DNA of 64,000 nucleotides from Sycobia sp. Sy_11 (Eukaryota; Arthropoda; Insecta; Hymenoptera; Epichrysomallidae). Shown here in pieces: positions 22,582 to 33,400 of the stretch (positions are counted from its first letter, which is position 1; every line of letters begins with the position of its first letter). The notes beneath the pieces are model-generated. The model was given only the letters and a program-made list of their open reading frames with translations. It had not been told where the DNA came from and searched no databases. The DNA lies in assembly GCA_018907035.1 (NCBI GenBank), contig JACCIC010000125.1:1240001-1304000 (forward strand), written 5' to 3'. The translations under genes and the position numbers were made by a program.

Positions 22582-22600
22582 GTACAATACAATATATACA
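20484..22600 (-). mobile_element. Non-autonomous Helitron-like element, copy 2, with expanded minisatellite
   Basis: Minus orientation. The 3' end lies at 20484-20530: hairpin CTCGGGC-GAA-GCCGAG, then GGGGGATG and CTAC where copy 1 has CTAG. The ~110-bp terminal segment and the monomers next to it match copies 1 and 3. From ~20935 to ~22510 a 60-bp tandem array of about 26 units follows. The units left of ~20935 are in the opposite orientation. The array ends near a (TA)n at 22525-22575 and TTGTACATATT-type sequence shared with the 5' side of copy 1. No transposase is encoded. Confidence 0.75.
20935..22510. repeat. 60-bp minisatellite array with 240-bp higher-order repeat
   Basis: About 26 tandem 60-bp units of the form AGAAGTCGTCCCGTCATACC-CGGACATCGTCTTCTACCGT-CCGAACACGAAACTCCCTGT. 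Four distinct units form a 240-bp block repeated three times: 21361-21600 and 21601-21840 are identical as far as I can see, and 21841-22080 differs at a few sites. Outer units are more diverged. Because 60 is divisible by three, stop-free frames persist (one of 477 codons on the minus strand), but the encoded peptide is only the repeat translated. Confidence 0.95.
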
Positions 22601-22785
22601 TAAAATCTATATATATATATATATATATATTTGTATATATTTCGTATATACCCGTTCTTTAAATTGAGTACCGTAAATATTTTAGTACTGGTGCCAACTA
22701 AATTCGATCAAAATGTTGGTATACGAATAGCATATTTTTTAAGCATACGATGGATATTGCTCTTTTATGCAGAAGCGACGATATA

Positions 22786-22846
<61 letters not shown>

Positions 22847-23046
22847 TAGTTTTAAGGTTGTTGGTAAAGAATCCTATTTTGTCATCGTTGCTTTTGTTCA
22901 AACTAAAAAAAACATAGTCTCTTGTCACAATTCTGAACTAATAGAATGTATAAAAATAAAAATATAATTTATCGTCACAATCTATATTCAGTATGATTTG
23001 GCACACAGAACCATTTTATGGGAGAAGATGAAAGAAAGACAGAGAG

Positions 23047-23097
<51 letters not shown>

Positions 23098-23524
23098 CCC
23101 ACGTAAGTGAAAATAAAATGTACAGAAATCAAAAAATATCCATATGGTGTGAGTAAAGTGTCAGATTAAGCTGAAAAAGGAAAAGGTAGCAACTAACGTC
23201 ATACCGACTTTAGGATACGAATCCCAAAGTTGGATATGAGCATTTGACTGAGCTGGCCTGGTATTAATATTTAAGCGGACTACTTTGAGTTGATGTTCAA
23301 CACACCACCTAGTGGCCGCTGGTGAAACTGATTGTTAAAATCATTAACTGAATTTATTGATGAAAGTAAAATGATTTTTAATGAAAAACTTAGCCTATGT
23401 CTTCCCAAGGTAATATAGAATCTATATGTTAAATTTCAGAACAACCGGTTCAGTAGTTTTTTCGATTATCGCGTACAAATAAAAACACGCTTTGTCTTTA
23501 TAAATTAGTATGATATAATATGAT

Positions 23525-23560
<36 letters not shown>
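22601..23560 (+). repeat. Repeat family A, full copy 2
   Basis: Plus-oriented counterpart of 5888-6970. It runs from GTACCGTAAATATTTTAGTA near 22668, through AGCATATTTTTTAAGC, an internal (TA)n (22785-22842), GTCTCTTGTCACAATTCTGA, a (GA)n tract (23052-23092), and ends with the conserved 3' terminus at ~23510 followed by ATGATATAATATGAT and (TA)n. It is non-coding. Confidence 0.8.
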
Positions 23561-23576
<16 letters not shown>

Positions 23577-23624
23577 ACCTTTACTCAAATGTTTTCTTGG
23601 GAATATTAAATATATATATATATC

Positions 23625-23758
23625 ATTTAGCAACCTTGTCTAGGGCGGCGGGAAGGGGGAGAAGAGGAACCCAAGGGTTTAACGGGGATTACCGGATTAG
23701 TGTGTGTGGCAGTTGTTTATAGCTGTCTATAGCATGCGCGTCCGTGCGCTCTATACCT

Positions 23759-23798
<40 letters not shown>

Positions 23799-23924
23799 GA
23801 CCTGACCATCTGCTTCGATGCTGTGCGGGGCCTAGCGCAGCTGTGTGTCTATAGTACATAAATTACAAATCGTTGGTAAAGTGATTACCTAATTTGCCAA
23901 TTTTTTATATTTTTGTCGAATTTG

Positions 23925-23971
<47 letters not shown>

Positions 23972-24110
23972 TATTTACATACAAAATAAAATAAAAATGG
24001 AAAGAAAATCAATCATAATTAAAAATGTATTTTCTTTTAAAATTTAATTTTCCTTTATTCTAAAAGTAATAATTCTCTTATTTTCAATATCTATGTTTTA
24101 AAATATGTAA
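23625..24110. other. GC-richer block with (CT)n, then (TA)n; unassigned
   Basis: 23640-23870 is GC-richer and holds a (CT)n run at ~23765-23793, similar in style to the LTR-like blocks at 7.2 and 30.2 kb, but I cannot show terminal repeats. 23928-23966 is (TA)n. No gene seen. Confidence 0.35.
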
Positions 24111-24125
24111 TATTTTTATAATAAA

Positions 24126-24554
24126 CTAATTTTTATTGTTTGCATTGTTAATCTGATAACTTTGAAATTGTTTTTTATATCTTAAACATTCAAATTTCCT
24201 TTTTAATATTTGTCTATTAATATATTTTGTCTTAATAAAATGTTTGTTTTGACCAAGAAAAAATTCATGTAATTCATTTCTGTCTATATTTTGATATAAA
24301 TAATATTCAATCTTTAATGAATATCTATTTAAGGAATGAATCTGAATATGTAAATCTCTAATTTCTAAATTAAGTAATTTATTTTTGAAAAAGAAAATAT
24401 TCTTCTTTAGATCATAACAAACACTATTACTATAAACCTGCAAAAAATATTCATCATAAAATCTATTATTAATGTGTACCGGAAATATATTTGATTTCTT
24501 GCTTCTAATAAGGAATGTAAGTTTTTCTTTAAGAATTACAACTTTTAAATTCAT
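24126..24554 (-). pseudogene. PLE N-terminal domain fragment
   Basis: 142 residues, beginning MNLKVVILKEKLTFLIRSKK and containing SNIFPVHINNRF and KRKFECLRYKKQ. The same segment occurs at 28990-29420 in + orientation (MNLKAIIIKEQLCFLIKCKK, SNIFPTYIDKNF). It sits directly downstream of a PLE leader on the minus strand, the expected place for the element's N-terminal region before the RT. I infer its identity from position and duplication, since the sequence has no catalytic motif. A stop and loss of downstream RT show the copy is truncated. Confidence 0.6.
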
Positions 24555-24968
24555 TTTTATCCATTTTGAACAATAATCTTTAATAGATTACCATATTTAA
24601 AATAAATTTCTCTAAAATAAATCATGACATAGCCCCTTAATTTAAGTTAAATAGACCTTTTATTTTAAAATAATTTAATTGTACTTATATCAACTGCCCA
24701 TATACAAATTAATAAATATTTTTTTATCGGTCTTACAGTCTAATCAATTCAATCTAAAAATAAAAATTAAAATAAATAAATAAAAATACAATAAAAATTA
24801 AAAATAAAAATTAAATTAAAAATTAAAAGTTGAAAATTATAATGACAGTCAGACTGTTCTTGTTGACATTCACCCCCGTAGACTAATCAGAAAATAAAAT
24901 ATTAGCTGAAAAAATTCTTTGTTAGTAAAGTGCAGTCTGGCTGTCCCCAACACCCTTACCTAATTGAA

Positions 24969-25012
24969 GACCTGTCCAACGTTTCGAGCTCGCTACGGCT
25001 GCTCATCAGGGA
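24969..25012 (-). ncRNA. Hammerhead-ribozyme-like motif in PLE leader copy 2
   Basis: CTGATGAG and CGAAAC boxes on the minus strand with the same spacing as in the other PLE arms, followed by ACG...GGTC, which keeps a GUC triplet. It lies only in one half of the palindrome. The stem II sequence is CAGC/GCTC and therefore imperfect. Confidence 0.5.
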
Positions 25013-25340
25013 CTAAACTCAGTTTACTAAACTCAGGGTGTTGGGGACAGTCAGACTGCACTTTACTAACATAGAATTTTTTCAGCTAATATTTTATTTT
25101 CAGATTAGTCTACGGGGGTGAATGTAAACAAGGACAATCTGACTGCCATTATAATTTTAATTTAATTTTTAATTTCAATTTTATTTTTAATTTTTATTTT
25201 ATTTTTATATAAGTATTTTTATTTTTATTTTTTATTTTTATTTTTAGATTGAATTGATTGGACTGTAAGATCGATAAAAAATATTTATTACTTTGTATAT
25301 GGGCAGTCAACATAAGTACAATTAAATTATTCTTTAATGT

Positions 25341-25649
25341 TTCCATCGTAAGAGTTAATATTTGTCCTTCATCTATGTCTTCAACTTCCGCTTTTTGGCT
25401 TTTCCTTAAAAGTGAACATTTTACTTAGAGGAATACATATTTTAAGACTCCAGTTATAGTTTACTATAATTTTATGTGGAATGAATTGAACTGAAGTGGG
25501 TTAATGATCTTTGATGATATGATGGAAAAAGGGCATTTAGCAATTGTAAGTTTTAAATGTTTATTTGTAGCGCACTGAAAATGTGAATGAATTTCCATCT
25601 TTGCAAAACATACAGCATAGGCTATCATTTAAAATACAGTTATCATGAC
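25341..25649. other. AT-rich spacer, nothing recognised
   Basis: No long frame or repeat recognised. Confidence 0.4.
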
Positions 25650-25880
25650 AAAATATCAGCATACAGACAGGCAGAAAAGTAGAGACAACAAGAAGCTTTT
25701 ACTATGGTTTGTTCGTGAACTCAAATCTATTATAGAGCATTTAGATCAATTCCATAAGAAGCCAAAACCACTGAATCTCACAGATCTTGAAGAATTAATG
25801 TTTCGATGATCGACTGTTTGTCATATATGTATGTCGTAAACCATTTCAAAAGGAATAACTTTCAGTACCAGATTTCTGTT
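25650..25880 (+). pseudogene. Possible Polinton/Maverick-type DNA polymerase fragment
   Basis: In one frame 25670-25810 reads KKLLLWFVRELKSIIEHLDQ and KKPKPLNLTDLEELMF. After a stop the sequence continues with TVCHIC, and in a neighbouring frame KPFQKE. A KPxxLTxxE segment followed by CHICxKPF is characteristic, as I know it, of the region before the DNA polymerase B domain in Polinton-type elements. Only ~75 codons survive, with stops and a frameshift. No polymerase catalytic motif or terminal repeat is present, so the call rests on this short pattern alone. Confidence 0.42.
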
Positions 25881-26203
25881 ATTTTATAATGATCTATATT
25901 TATTTAATTCATTATAATTCACTAATTTAGCAGCAAATAAAGCAGAAAAATAAAAATTAAAAACATATTTTTTTGATGATAAAAATTACATTTTCATCTT
26001 AAATTTTCAAAAATATATAGTTTGTACCGAAAAATATATACAATAAAAAAATATGTATTTTATGAGCTATATGATATTGGCCTTAAAAGTTTTTGCAACT
26101 TTTTTGATTTTCTAAGATAATTTCAACAAATTATGACTTATGGACTTTTCATAGATTTGGAAATAAATAAATAAATAAATAAATATATATAGTATATATA
26201 TAT
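25881..26203. other. AT-rich spacer
   Basis: Contains AAAT and (TA) runs at 26160-26203 next to the LTR start. No gene seen. Confidence 0.4.
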
Positions 26204-27621
26204 TGTAACATTTCGTTCCTGTTGTGAGCTACTTGATGCCCTGGTTCGACCCACCTCAGTACCTGACCGTTCAACGCACCGTCAGGCTCTTTTCGCTCCA
26301 CCAGTTACGAAATATTCTTCTTCGCGTTTTGTCTTGCATAAGCGTTGCTCCGGTTCAGCCCACCTGGGCACCTGACAGCTCAACCCGCCGTCAGGCTCGT
26401 TCGTGCAAGTTCCTTTAATTTCCGTTAACATTTACACTATAGGCTTGGTTTACACTCAGCCCGCGTAAACCCTTGGTCGCTCAGCCCGCCGTCAGGCTCG
26501 TTCGTGTAAGTTCCTTTAATTTCCGTTAACATTTACACTAAAGGCTTGGTTTACACTCAGCCCGCGTAAAACCTTGGTCGCTCAGCCTGCCATCAAGTAC
26601 CCACAACATACATATTTAATGAAACTCAATTCTAACTCTCGCTCAACCCGCTAGAGTATTGAATTAAGTCTATGTTTATTATTTATGGATAATAAACAAA
26701 TTTCTTTCAAATAAATCAAGAACAAAAATTAAATTTTATTATGGAGCTAGCTTTCTTGTATATCTTATTTAAATCGATCCTTTCTTTAAATTTAACAAAA
26801 ATATTTATTGATAACAAAAATATAATTATAACACTATACAAAATATAGAAAAAATATTAAAAATATATAAAAAAAAAATTTAATTTATTATAAATAACAA
26901 AGTTGAACGTTCGCTCACTGCGCCGCTGCGCTTTGCCCCTTTTCTTTAAACATAAGGGTGTTCCGTTTGTCACGATCCGCTGTAAAACAATTTAAGTTTT
27001 TAATTATAATCATAAATTTATTACATCTATTATAAATTATATTTTTTAATATTTAGCCCCGCATGGCTTTACGAAATATTTAAATGAAACGGTATATCTA
27101 AATTTGTTAGATTTTTGCGTTGCGTTTCTAAATCTCGCGCTGAGTGTGTGAGAACGTACCGTCCCCTATCGCACCGACGGCAGGTTCCCCTCGATTAGCC
27201 GATTTGGAGGCTACCGGCACACTGAATTTTACATCTAATGCGTCGCTTAAGTTTTGAGAGAGAGAACGATCCCCACTCTGCAGTCATTCTCCTCTCACCA
27301 CTCCGCACCGCAAGGTTTGCAGTGCTTGCGCCTTACCGCGCTGCACTCGCCGCACCGTCTACTGACCGCGGAGCTCGCGTCGAACCTTCGGGCGCGCTTA
27401 ATTTTTCTTTCTCTCTCTAATCTTTTTGCTTTTCCGCGCGATTATTCTCGCGCAGACGATGACTTTATAGGAATTATATATTGTATTATAACACAATATA
27501 TAATTCCATTACTGTACGCGATTTATTATTATATATTGTATAACAATTATTAAGATTTATATTTCACAATTTATTATTATTTATTAATTAATAAATACGT
27601 GCGAGCTTATGGCTCATCACA
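26204..27621 (+). mobile_element. Candidate solo LTR (gypsy/BEL-like)
   Basis: Starts TGTAACATTTCG at 26204 and ends ...CTCATCACA at 27621. ATAT lies on both sides (26200-26203 and 27622-27625), a plausible 4-bp target duplication, though in AT-rich DNA. Inside are a 101-bp tandem duplication (26400-26601), a GC-rich block at 27120-27420, and AT-rich ends. A fragment related to 27150-27440 lies inverted at 12640-12985, showing that the sequence is dispersed. No coding region adjoins it, so it appears to be a solo LTR. The short frames at 26224 and 27238-27553 are not genes. Confidence 0.5.
26385..26601. repeat. 101-bp tandem duplication inside the LTR
   Basis: The unit from CCCGCCGTCAGGCTCG-TTCGTG through GGTTTACACTCAGCCCGCGT occurs twice at an offset of 101 bp (26400 and 26501) with a few substitutions. 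Shorter related pieces (GACCGTTCAACGCACCGTCA) lie just upstream. It may be an LTR enhancer-like duplication. Confidence 0.85.
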
Positions 27622-28907
27622 ATATTAAAACTTATAACAGTATAATATATTTCGATGGTTTCAGGATGACTTTTTTAAAAATTTCTGTGATGTAAATGTC
27701 ACAGAATTTTCATTTCTATTCAATTCGTTACTATAAGCAGTATTTCTCGAGAAAAATATATACGAAGGTACCTTTACTGAGTATATGCGGGGAACCATTC
27801 AGAGGACCCAAAGTCGGTGAACTGTTGTCCAGAAATATTATTTGCATTGAATACTATATAGAACAAAGAAGAAAGGACCGAGTTTTGAGGTTTTGAAACG
27901 TCCCTTGAAAGTGCCCAAATTCATATCTTGTATCACCCATGAACTATGTACAATGGTCCTATCATGGAGCGAGGTTCATGAATACTGCTGAAACTGCTCG
28001 TAGTCACGGTCATTTGAGGTGAAACAAGGTCACTTCAAGGTCAAATGCAGAAAGTTTAAATTATGATGATATATACGTTTCTACAAAAAAGTATTTCTGT
28101 AATTTTACTGGCAAACTACTTTCACCAGATTAGATTCAGAAATTTACCTGAATAATGATATTGATAGAAATGCGATTAGTTGAATAAGTAAATTCAGTAT
28201 CAAGCACTCTCAAAATCTAAAAACCAATTTTAAATATTTCACTGGGTATATTCTCAACCTGAACTTGGAGAAATCTTCTTCTCTCTTTTGATTTGAGATA
28301 AAAATGATGTAAAACCCGAACTCAGTCACTCCAAAAACACAGAAATATTATCTTTTGCAATGATTCAAACCATGTTGCTAGGTTTGACCTTCAAATGACC
28401 TTCATTGACTTTAACTCTGAAGTGATAAGGTCAAACCAACTTCAAATACGAACGTAGCGCATCAATTTACTTAAGGATAAGGAGGTATCTTATCATTATG
28501 TTTCTGAGCCGATTTATCGGCTTTTCGGCCCTTTAAAGGTAAGTTTTTTATTTTTGAAGATAAATTCTGCTAACTTTAATCTTTATGGAGTTATTATGGA
28601 TTTTGGAATAAATATTCATTTTCCGTCTAAAGCTATTAAGATATTCGTAATTAGCTCCCCCAAAAATCAGAAATATTGAGAAAAATCAGATGGAGAGACT
28701 ATCTCGGGACTAACTGAATACAGCCACACAAATGACAATGTTTCAAGAGGCCCTGAGGCAGGATACTTATTTTTTTCTGCAGAAATATTATCATAGGTAA
28801 AATTATCTATAGGCAATATATTTTTGTACATAGAGTATTTGTTACGTATAAGTTACGATAAATCGGTTATGTCACTCGCTCGGGCGAAGCCCAGACGGAA
28901 ATACTAG
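27622..28907 (+). mobile_element. Helitron-like 3' end of a second family, with AGGTCA-rich body (tentative)
   Basis: 28879-28894 can form CTCGGGC-GAA-GCCCAG, followed by ACGGAAATA and CTAG (28904-28907) and T, the Helitron 3' layout. The body (27990-28440) has repeated AAGGTCA/TGACCTT motifs in both orientations. I could not fix a 5' end, so the left limit is only the edge of the preceding LTR. No coding region is seen. Confidence 0.45.
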
Positions 28908-28924
28908 TATATTATATTATAAAC

Positions 28925-29450
28925 ACAGTAAGACGGATAAAATATTTATTGATTTAATTCAGAATAATCGACATAAGTATAATTTTAGGGAAATTTATTT
29001 TAAATATTGGTGGGTTATTCAAAAACATTGCTTAAAATGGATAAAAATGAATTTAAAGGCTATAATAATTAAAGAACAACTTTGTTTTTTAATTAAATGT
29101 AAAAAATCGAACATTTTTCCGACATATATTGATAAGAATTTTCAAAATAAACATTTTTGTCAGAATTACGATAAAAGAGATCTTATGATTTAGAAAGAAA
29201 TATTTTCTATTTTAAAAACAAATTAATAAATTTAGAAATCATATCTAAAAATTATGAAATTTATCAATTATTAATATCTTTATTAAAAATAGAAGAATAT
29301 TTATATAGATGCTTAAAAAATGATGATTTAAAAGAAAACTTTCTAGTTCAAAACAGACGTACGAAAAAGGAAGTAAACTGAAAAGTAAATTTGAACATTT
29401 AAAAAATATAAAACACTCTTAAATAAATAATACTTACAATAATAATAAAA
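28925..29450 (+). pseudogene. PLE N-terminal domain fragment, copy 2
   Basis: The + frames at 28990-29420 reproduce the minus-strand 24126-24554 protein segment (WIKMNLKAIIIKEQLCFLIK, CKKSNIFPTYIDKNF), with stops and shifts downstream. The upstream stretch (28930-29030) adds coding-like sequence of the same style. No leader, RT or endonuclease follows: the next sequence is Helitron copy 3. Confidence 0.58.
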
Positions 29451-29464
29451 CTTGTGTTTTGTTA

Positions 29465-29622
29465 TTTATTTAGTCGTTAGAAAGCGATGTCTAGCTTTCT
29501 CGGACGACTTCTATAGGAAAATTCATGTTGAGACGTTAAAATTATGATCTTCAAATTTTTGGAATAACTTCTGCGGGAAGTGTTTAAGAGACTGCCATGA
29601 AGAGATTCGTATTCTATCATCG

Positions 29623-29657
<35 letters not shown>

Positions 29658-30020
29658 CCAGTAAAAGTCTACCAGGGATACCGAGGCATCGTATTTTAAC
29701 TCCCCAACACAAAATTCTCTATAGAAGTCGTCCCGAGACATATACTACAGTTAGACATCTTTTTCTACCGCTTGAACTCAACAGTAAAATTTTCCCCCAT
29801 AGAAGCCATATTTCATATGCATATATATGTATATTCAATACGGTTGTACATTCTGTATATACATACTGTATATACAGATCAACGATAGGCAAATTACGGT
29901 CAATTATTTCTAGTAACATAGATTTTTATGTATAGAATACTTTTTACTTATATATTATTGAATTGTTTAAGAAATCGATTAAATTATTATCTTGGGCACA
30001 GCCGAGACGGGCGATGCTAG
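29465..30020 (+). mobile_element. Non-autonomous Helitron-like element, copy 3 (5' truncated)
   Basis: The 3' end matches copy 1: GATTAAATTATTATCTTGGG, a hairpin with GCCGAGAC, GGGCGATG and CTAG at 30017-30020 followed by T. Upstream are three to five ~60-bp monomers, an (AC)n tract at 29624-29656 at the point where the monomer orientation reverses, and the conserved last monomers. It is the shortest of the three copies. Confidence 0.72.
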
Positions 30021-30091
30021 TAATATTATATTTTAGGCTTTTATATGCAATATATACGTTATTATCATTAAATACTGGTTCAATCCAACGA

Positions 30092-30138
<47 letters not shown>

Positions 30139-30155
30139 TTATTTATTTATATATA
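30092..30155. repeat. (TA)n microsatellite
   Basis: A (TA)n/(TTTA)n run directly left of the LTR-like block. Confidence 0.9.
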
Positions 30156-30985
30156 TGGATATTTATCTCGCGATCTTTGGTGGCGTCAACGGCGCTGAAT
30201 ATGAAATACGGGGGACGGAGAACAGAAATGACAAGAGACAAACTCCGCAATTACACGGAACAAGCAAACATTTATTTATAACACGAACGACCGTTTATTA
30301 ACACAATCTTGCGAAGTTCCATTTAACAGCTTCTCACGCGGCGACGACAAACACCACGGAGCGGGTTTCGCGGACATGGACAAACACGGCAGGGAGGGGA
30401 AAGGGGAGTCGCGACGCGTCTTGGACTTTGTGCGAGACGCTGGCGCGCACGACCGTATAGCAACCGGGACGTGCACTCGACATATATATATTATTAAAGA
30501 GGCTAATTGCCACTGAGTCCTCGGCGACGCTGCTTCCTCACGTGCAGGACGTCCTCTCGATCTTCTCTGGCTTCGTCTTCTTCCTGCTTTCTCTCTCTCT
30601 CTCTCTCTCTCTTTCGAAAGCTTTCTTGCTTCCTTCGATCTCTTTCTCTCCGTATGTTTTCGGAGCTAGAACCTGGATGACAGCGAGGACGGTCACACAG
30701 TATTGCGTGGCTGCGGGGATTTCTCCGATGAAGACGCTGGTGGATCCTCGGGATGGCCGGGATCCGGATAGCGTCGGTAGTTGACAGGATCGAGAGAGAG
30801 TCGGATTCTTTTGGATGTTTCTCCCCTCAATATGACTGTTTTCTTCGGCAGCTCGGATGAGAAGAGGGATTCTTCTCGCAACTTCTTCGTCCATGCAAGT
30901 CGCACACTCTCGCGGTTCGCGCATTTTCGTTTCCACGCGCAACATTCGGTTTCGCAACTGTAGACCGGCAGTTTGGCCGGTCACA
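30156..30985 (-). mobile_element. Candidate solo LTR (minus strand)
   Basis: On the minus strand it begins TGTGACCGGCCAAACTGCCG at 30985 and would end at the CA opposite 30156-30157. It is GC-rich within AT-rich DNA, holds a (GA)n/(CT)n tract at ~30590-30613, and has AATAAA signals near 30270-30300 in the minus sense, which fits an LTR R region. A direct target duplication is not clear (ATAG against ATAT). The 148- and 66-residue minus frames have no recognised domain. A promoter or first exon of a host gene cannot be excluded. Confidence 0.4.
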
Positions 30986-31039
30986 ATAGATATATGATTA
31001 AATTTAATTTAATATGAGTATATTTAAAAATTGAGGTAC

Positions 31040-32070
31040 ATCGCTGCGATCCCCAGCGAGTTTTCCAGTTCTTGTAATAATTCTGGAACACTTCTAGTGG
31101 GACCTCTCCGAGTACCCTCCTCACAGATACTTAGATGTCTTCAATGGAGTAAAAATGGCGACCTTTGACGAATTGTTTCCAATGGGGAATAGGAAAAAGT
31201 CGTAGGGTGACATGTCCCGTGAATAGGGCGATTTTGTTATTTGTGATCTCTGGATGCACTCTGAGCATCCCTTTTAGTAATTTTTCAAGCAAATTGCGGT
31301 AGAATTCTTGATTTTTGGTTGGTCCAGATGGTACAAATTCTTTGTGAACTACCTCTTTGCTATCGAAGAAACAAATGAACATGGTTTTCACTTTGAACTT
31401 CTTCGCTTTGTCGTTTAGTTTCGGGGTCATATTGAAAGAACCAACTTTCATCACCAGTAATAACTCGATCGAGAAGAGTAGGATCACTTTCAGCCTGTTC
31501 GAGACAATCTTGAGCAATGTTCATTCCGTGGCTTTTTTGCTCATCTGAAACATTCTTCGGTACCATCTTCGCGCACAGCTTTTTCATCGCGAAATCATCG
31601 GTTAAAATCATTCTAACTACTTCGCGGTTAATATTCAACTCATCAGACAACATTCGAATGGTTAGTTGCCGGTTTTAACGAGCAAGGGCGTGGAAGCGCT
31701 GCGCATTCGCGTCGGTCCGCACTTCAATTGGCCTGCCGCTCGACGCCTCGTCGTTGAAGCTCTCACGACCGTTTTTAAAATCGTCATGTCATCGAAGCAC
31801 CTGACTACGACTCGGGGCAACACTACCACACACTTTAAGTACTTTTCAATAAGTTTCTGTCCGGTTTGGTCGAGTTTCGCAAAAAATTTTATGTTTAACA
31901 TATGTTCCATTTTTGTGACATGCACTACTCGCGCATTGTTACAAAACACTAAAAAACTGGATCGTACAAGTGTCGTCAAGGTTACAATCGAGAGAGTAGG
32001 GATCTACTATTAAGGTGGCGGAGTTGCAGGTTCGAGAAATAAAATCGGTCGCATTACTGAATTGTCTGAC

Positions 32071-32075
<5 letters not shown>
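31040..32075 (-). pseudogene. mariner-like transposase pseudogene (lineage 1)
   Basis: Minus-strand fragments read MEHMLNIKFFAKLDQTGQ (N-terminus, ~31910), LSDELNINREVVRMILTDDF, LCAKMVPKNVSDEQKS, LDRVITGDESWFFQYDPETK with the first catalytic Asp, and TMFICFFDSKEVVHKEFVPSG. The second and third Asp motifs are replaced by unrelated or heavily decayed sequence. At least two frameshifts and a large deletion are present. The 5' non-coding end (31915-32075) is shared with 12975-13165. Transposases of this kind cut and paste at TA; this copy is dead. Confidence 0.82.
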
Positions 32076-32076
<1 letters not shown>

Positions 32077-32116
<40 letters not shown>

Positions 32117-32215
32117 ATATCTATATATATATTGTATATATGTATATATTTCGTATATTTTCGTTTTTAAAATTAAATACTGTGAATATTTTAGTAGTGG
32201 TGAAAATTGAAATTC
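32077..32215 (+). repeat. (TA)n and 5' fragment of repeat family A
   Basis: After (TA)n, 32140-32205 matches the start of family A copies at 6900-6960 (minus) and 22630-22690: ATTTCGTATATTTTCG, then ATACTGTGAATATTTTAGTA. Similarity stops soon after, so the copy is 3' truncated. Confidence 0.6.
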
Positions 32216-32930
32216 AATAGTCATTTTTTCCAAATGACCCACCCCTCCAAAACTAGCCTCGGCGATACGATAAATTTGGAGATTGAAATTTATAGTATAG
32301 ATAAATATACAGATAAGAGTAAATTCAAAAGAATTAATACTTTCCGAAGAATGGTGGATATATATGAGTTAACTGTAGTTGGCAGTGCGATATTGCACCT
32401 AGGTCCCATACTTGGGGTTTTAACCCTCCGGTATAGGCTCATTGAGCATGAACCAAGAGTTCGGAGTTAGAGTATGCAAAATAACACGTGTGCGTGGAGC
32501 GAAAGGGTTCTTTTTGGGTGTGTTTTTTATGTTGGCACTGCTTTCTTATCGGACGTTTCCACAATTTGAAAAATTTTAACGTATTGTTTCTACATTTGAT
32601 TGTGATATTTCTAGGAGCTTCATGTATATATATTTAATTTAGGAAATTTTGTCATTTCAAGTAGATTTTGTATAATTTACCAATATAATTTACAAATCTA
32701 TATGGATCATTCATTTACTGTAATTCCACACATTTCATGAACATAATTCGGTATTTTAGAGTATCCTAAATTATTTACAGCTTCTATATATAAAAGTAAT
32801 GAGAGCTATTTCACGATTCCGATGGAAAATTTCTTCGAGCAAATCCACACACGAACGTTAGAAAAATTGGTAGATATAATTTTATAAATTTTATAAATCT
32901 TTAGACTTCAAATTCATTATATTCAACTCA
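32216..32930. other. AT-rich DNA, nothing recognised
   Basis: An 87-codon frame at 32207-32470 has no domain and starts in the preceding repeat. I do not call it. Confidence 0.4.
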
Positions 32931-33400
32931 GCCTTCAGTCTACTCTTAGCCTAGATCTACTAAGGGTAGTAGCACGGCTCGAGTCTTCTCGGCCTGTAAT
33001 CTATTGCTTGGTTTCCCGCACTTATTTTCGGCGGAAGCTGCAATGTTGAGTGACAAACTCTTGCCTGCTCTAACTTGTGCCTCCCGACCCGTAAATGGGT
33101 GTGTATATTCCGGTTTTTAAGAATAATGGACAAGACAATTTTGATTTAGTTCAATTTTACTCTTTATTTTTGATGCGCAATTTAATGCAAAAATTTTGCC
33201 AACTCAGAAAATCGGTACGAAGATGATACAAACGTTACCGACGCTACCGGCAGCCTGCTTTCCTCAGTTTCGAACGCCCGTATTTCTAGTCCGAGCTCTC
33301 CGCCCCTGAAATTTTTTCCGCAGACAATTACATGGTGGTGGGAAGATAAAGGGACGTTTTTCTTCATAGCGAAAGTTAGCCCTCCATTCATTTTCTACAA
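32931..33400 (-). other. Moderately GC-rich block, LTR-like, unassigned
   Basis: GC-richer than its surroundings with an AATAAA signal on the minus strand near 33158, reminiscent of the other LTR-like blocks. No termini were found. Confidence 0.25.

Larger units (their letters stand above)
24120..25340 (-). mobile_element. Penelope-like element, 5' part (inverted-repeat leader plus N-terminal ORF)
   Basis: On the minus strand the leader comes first: an imperfect palindrome (25336 to ~24665) whose arms repeat GACTGTAAGACCGATAAAAAA, GACAGTCAGACTGT and TCTACGGGGGTGAAT, with one hammerhead-like motif at its centre. It is followed by the start of the coding region and then breaks off at ~24120. 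The arms are those of the PLE at 13.8-15.9 kb. RT and endonuclease are missing. Confidence 0.75.
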
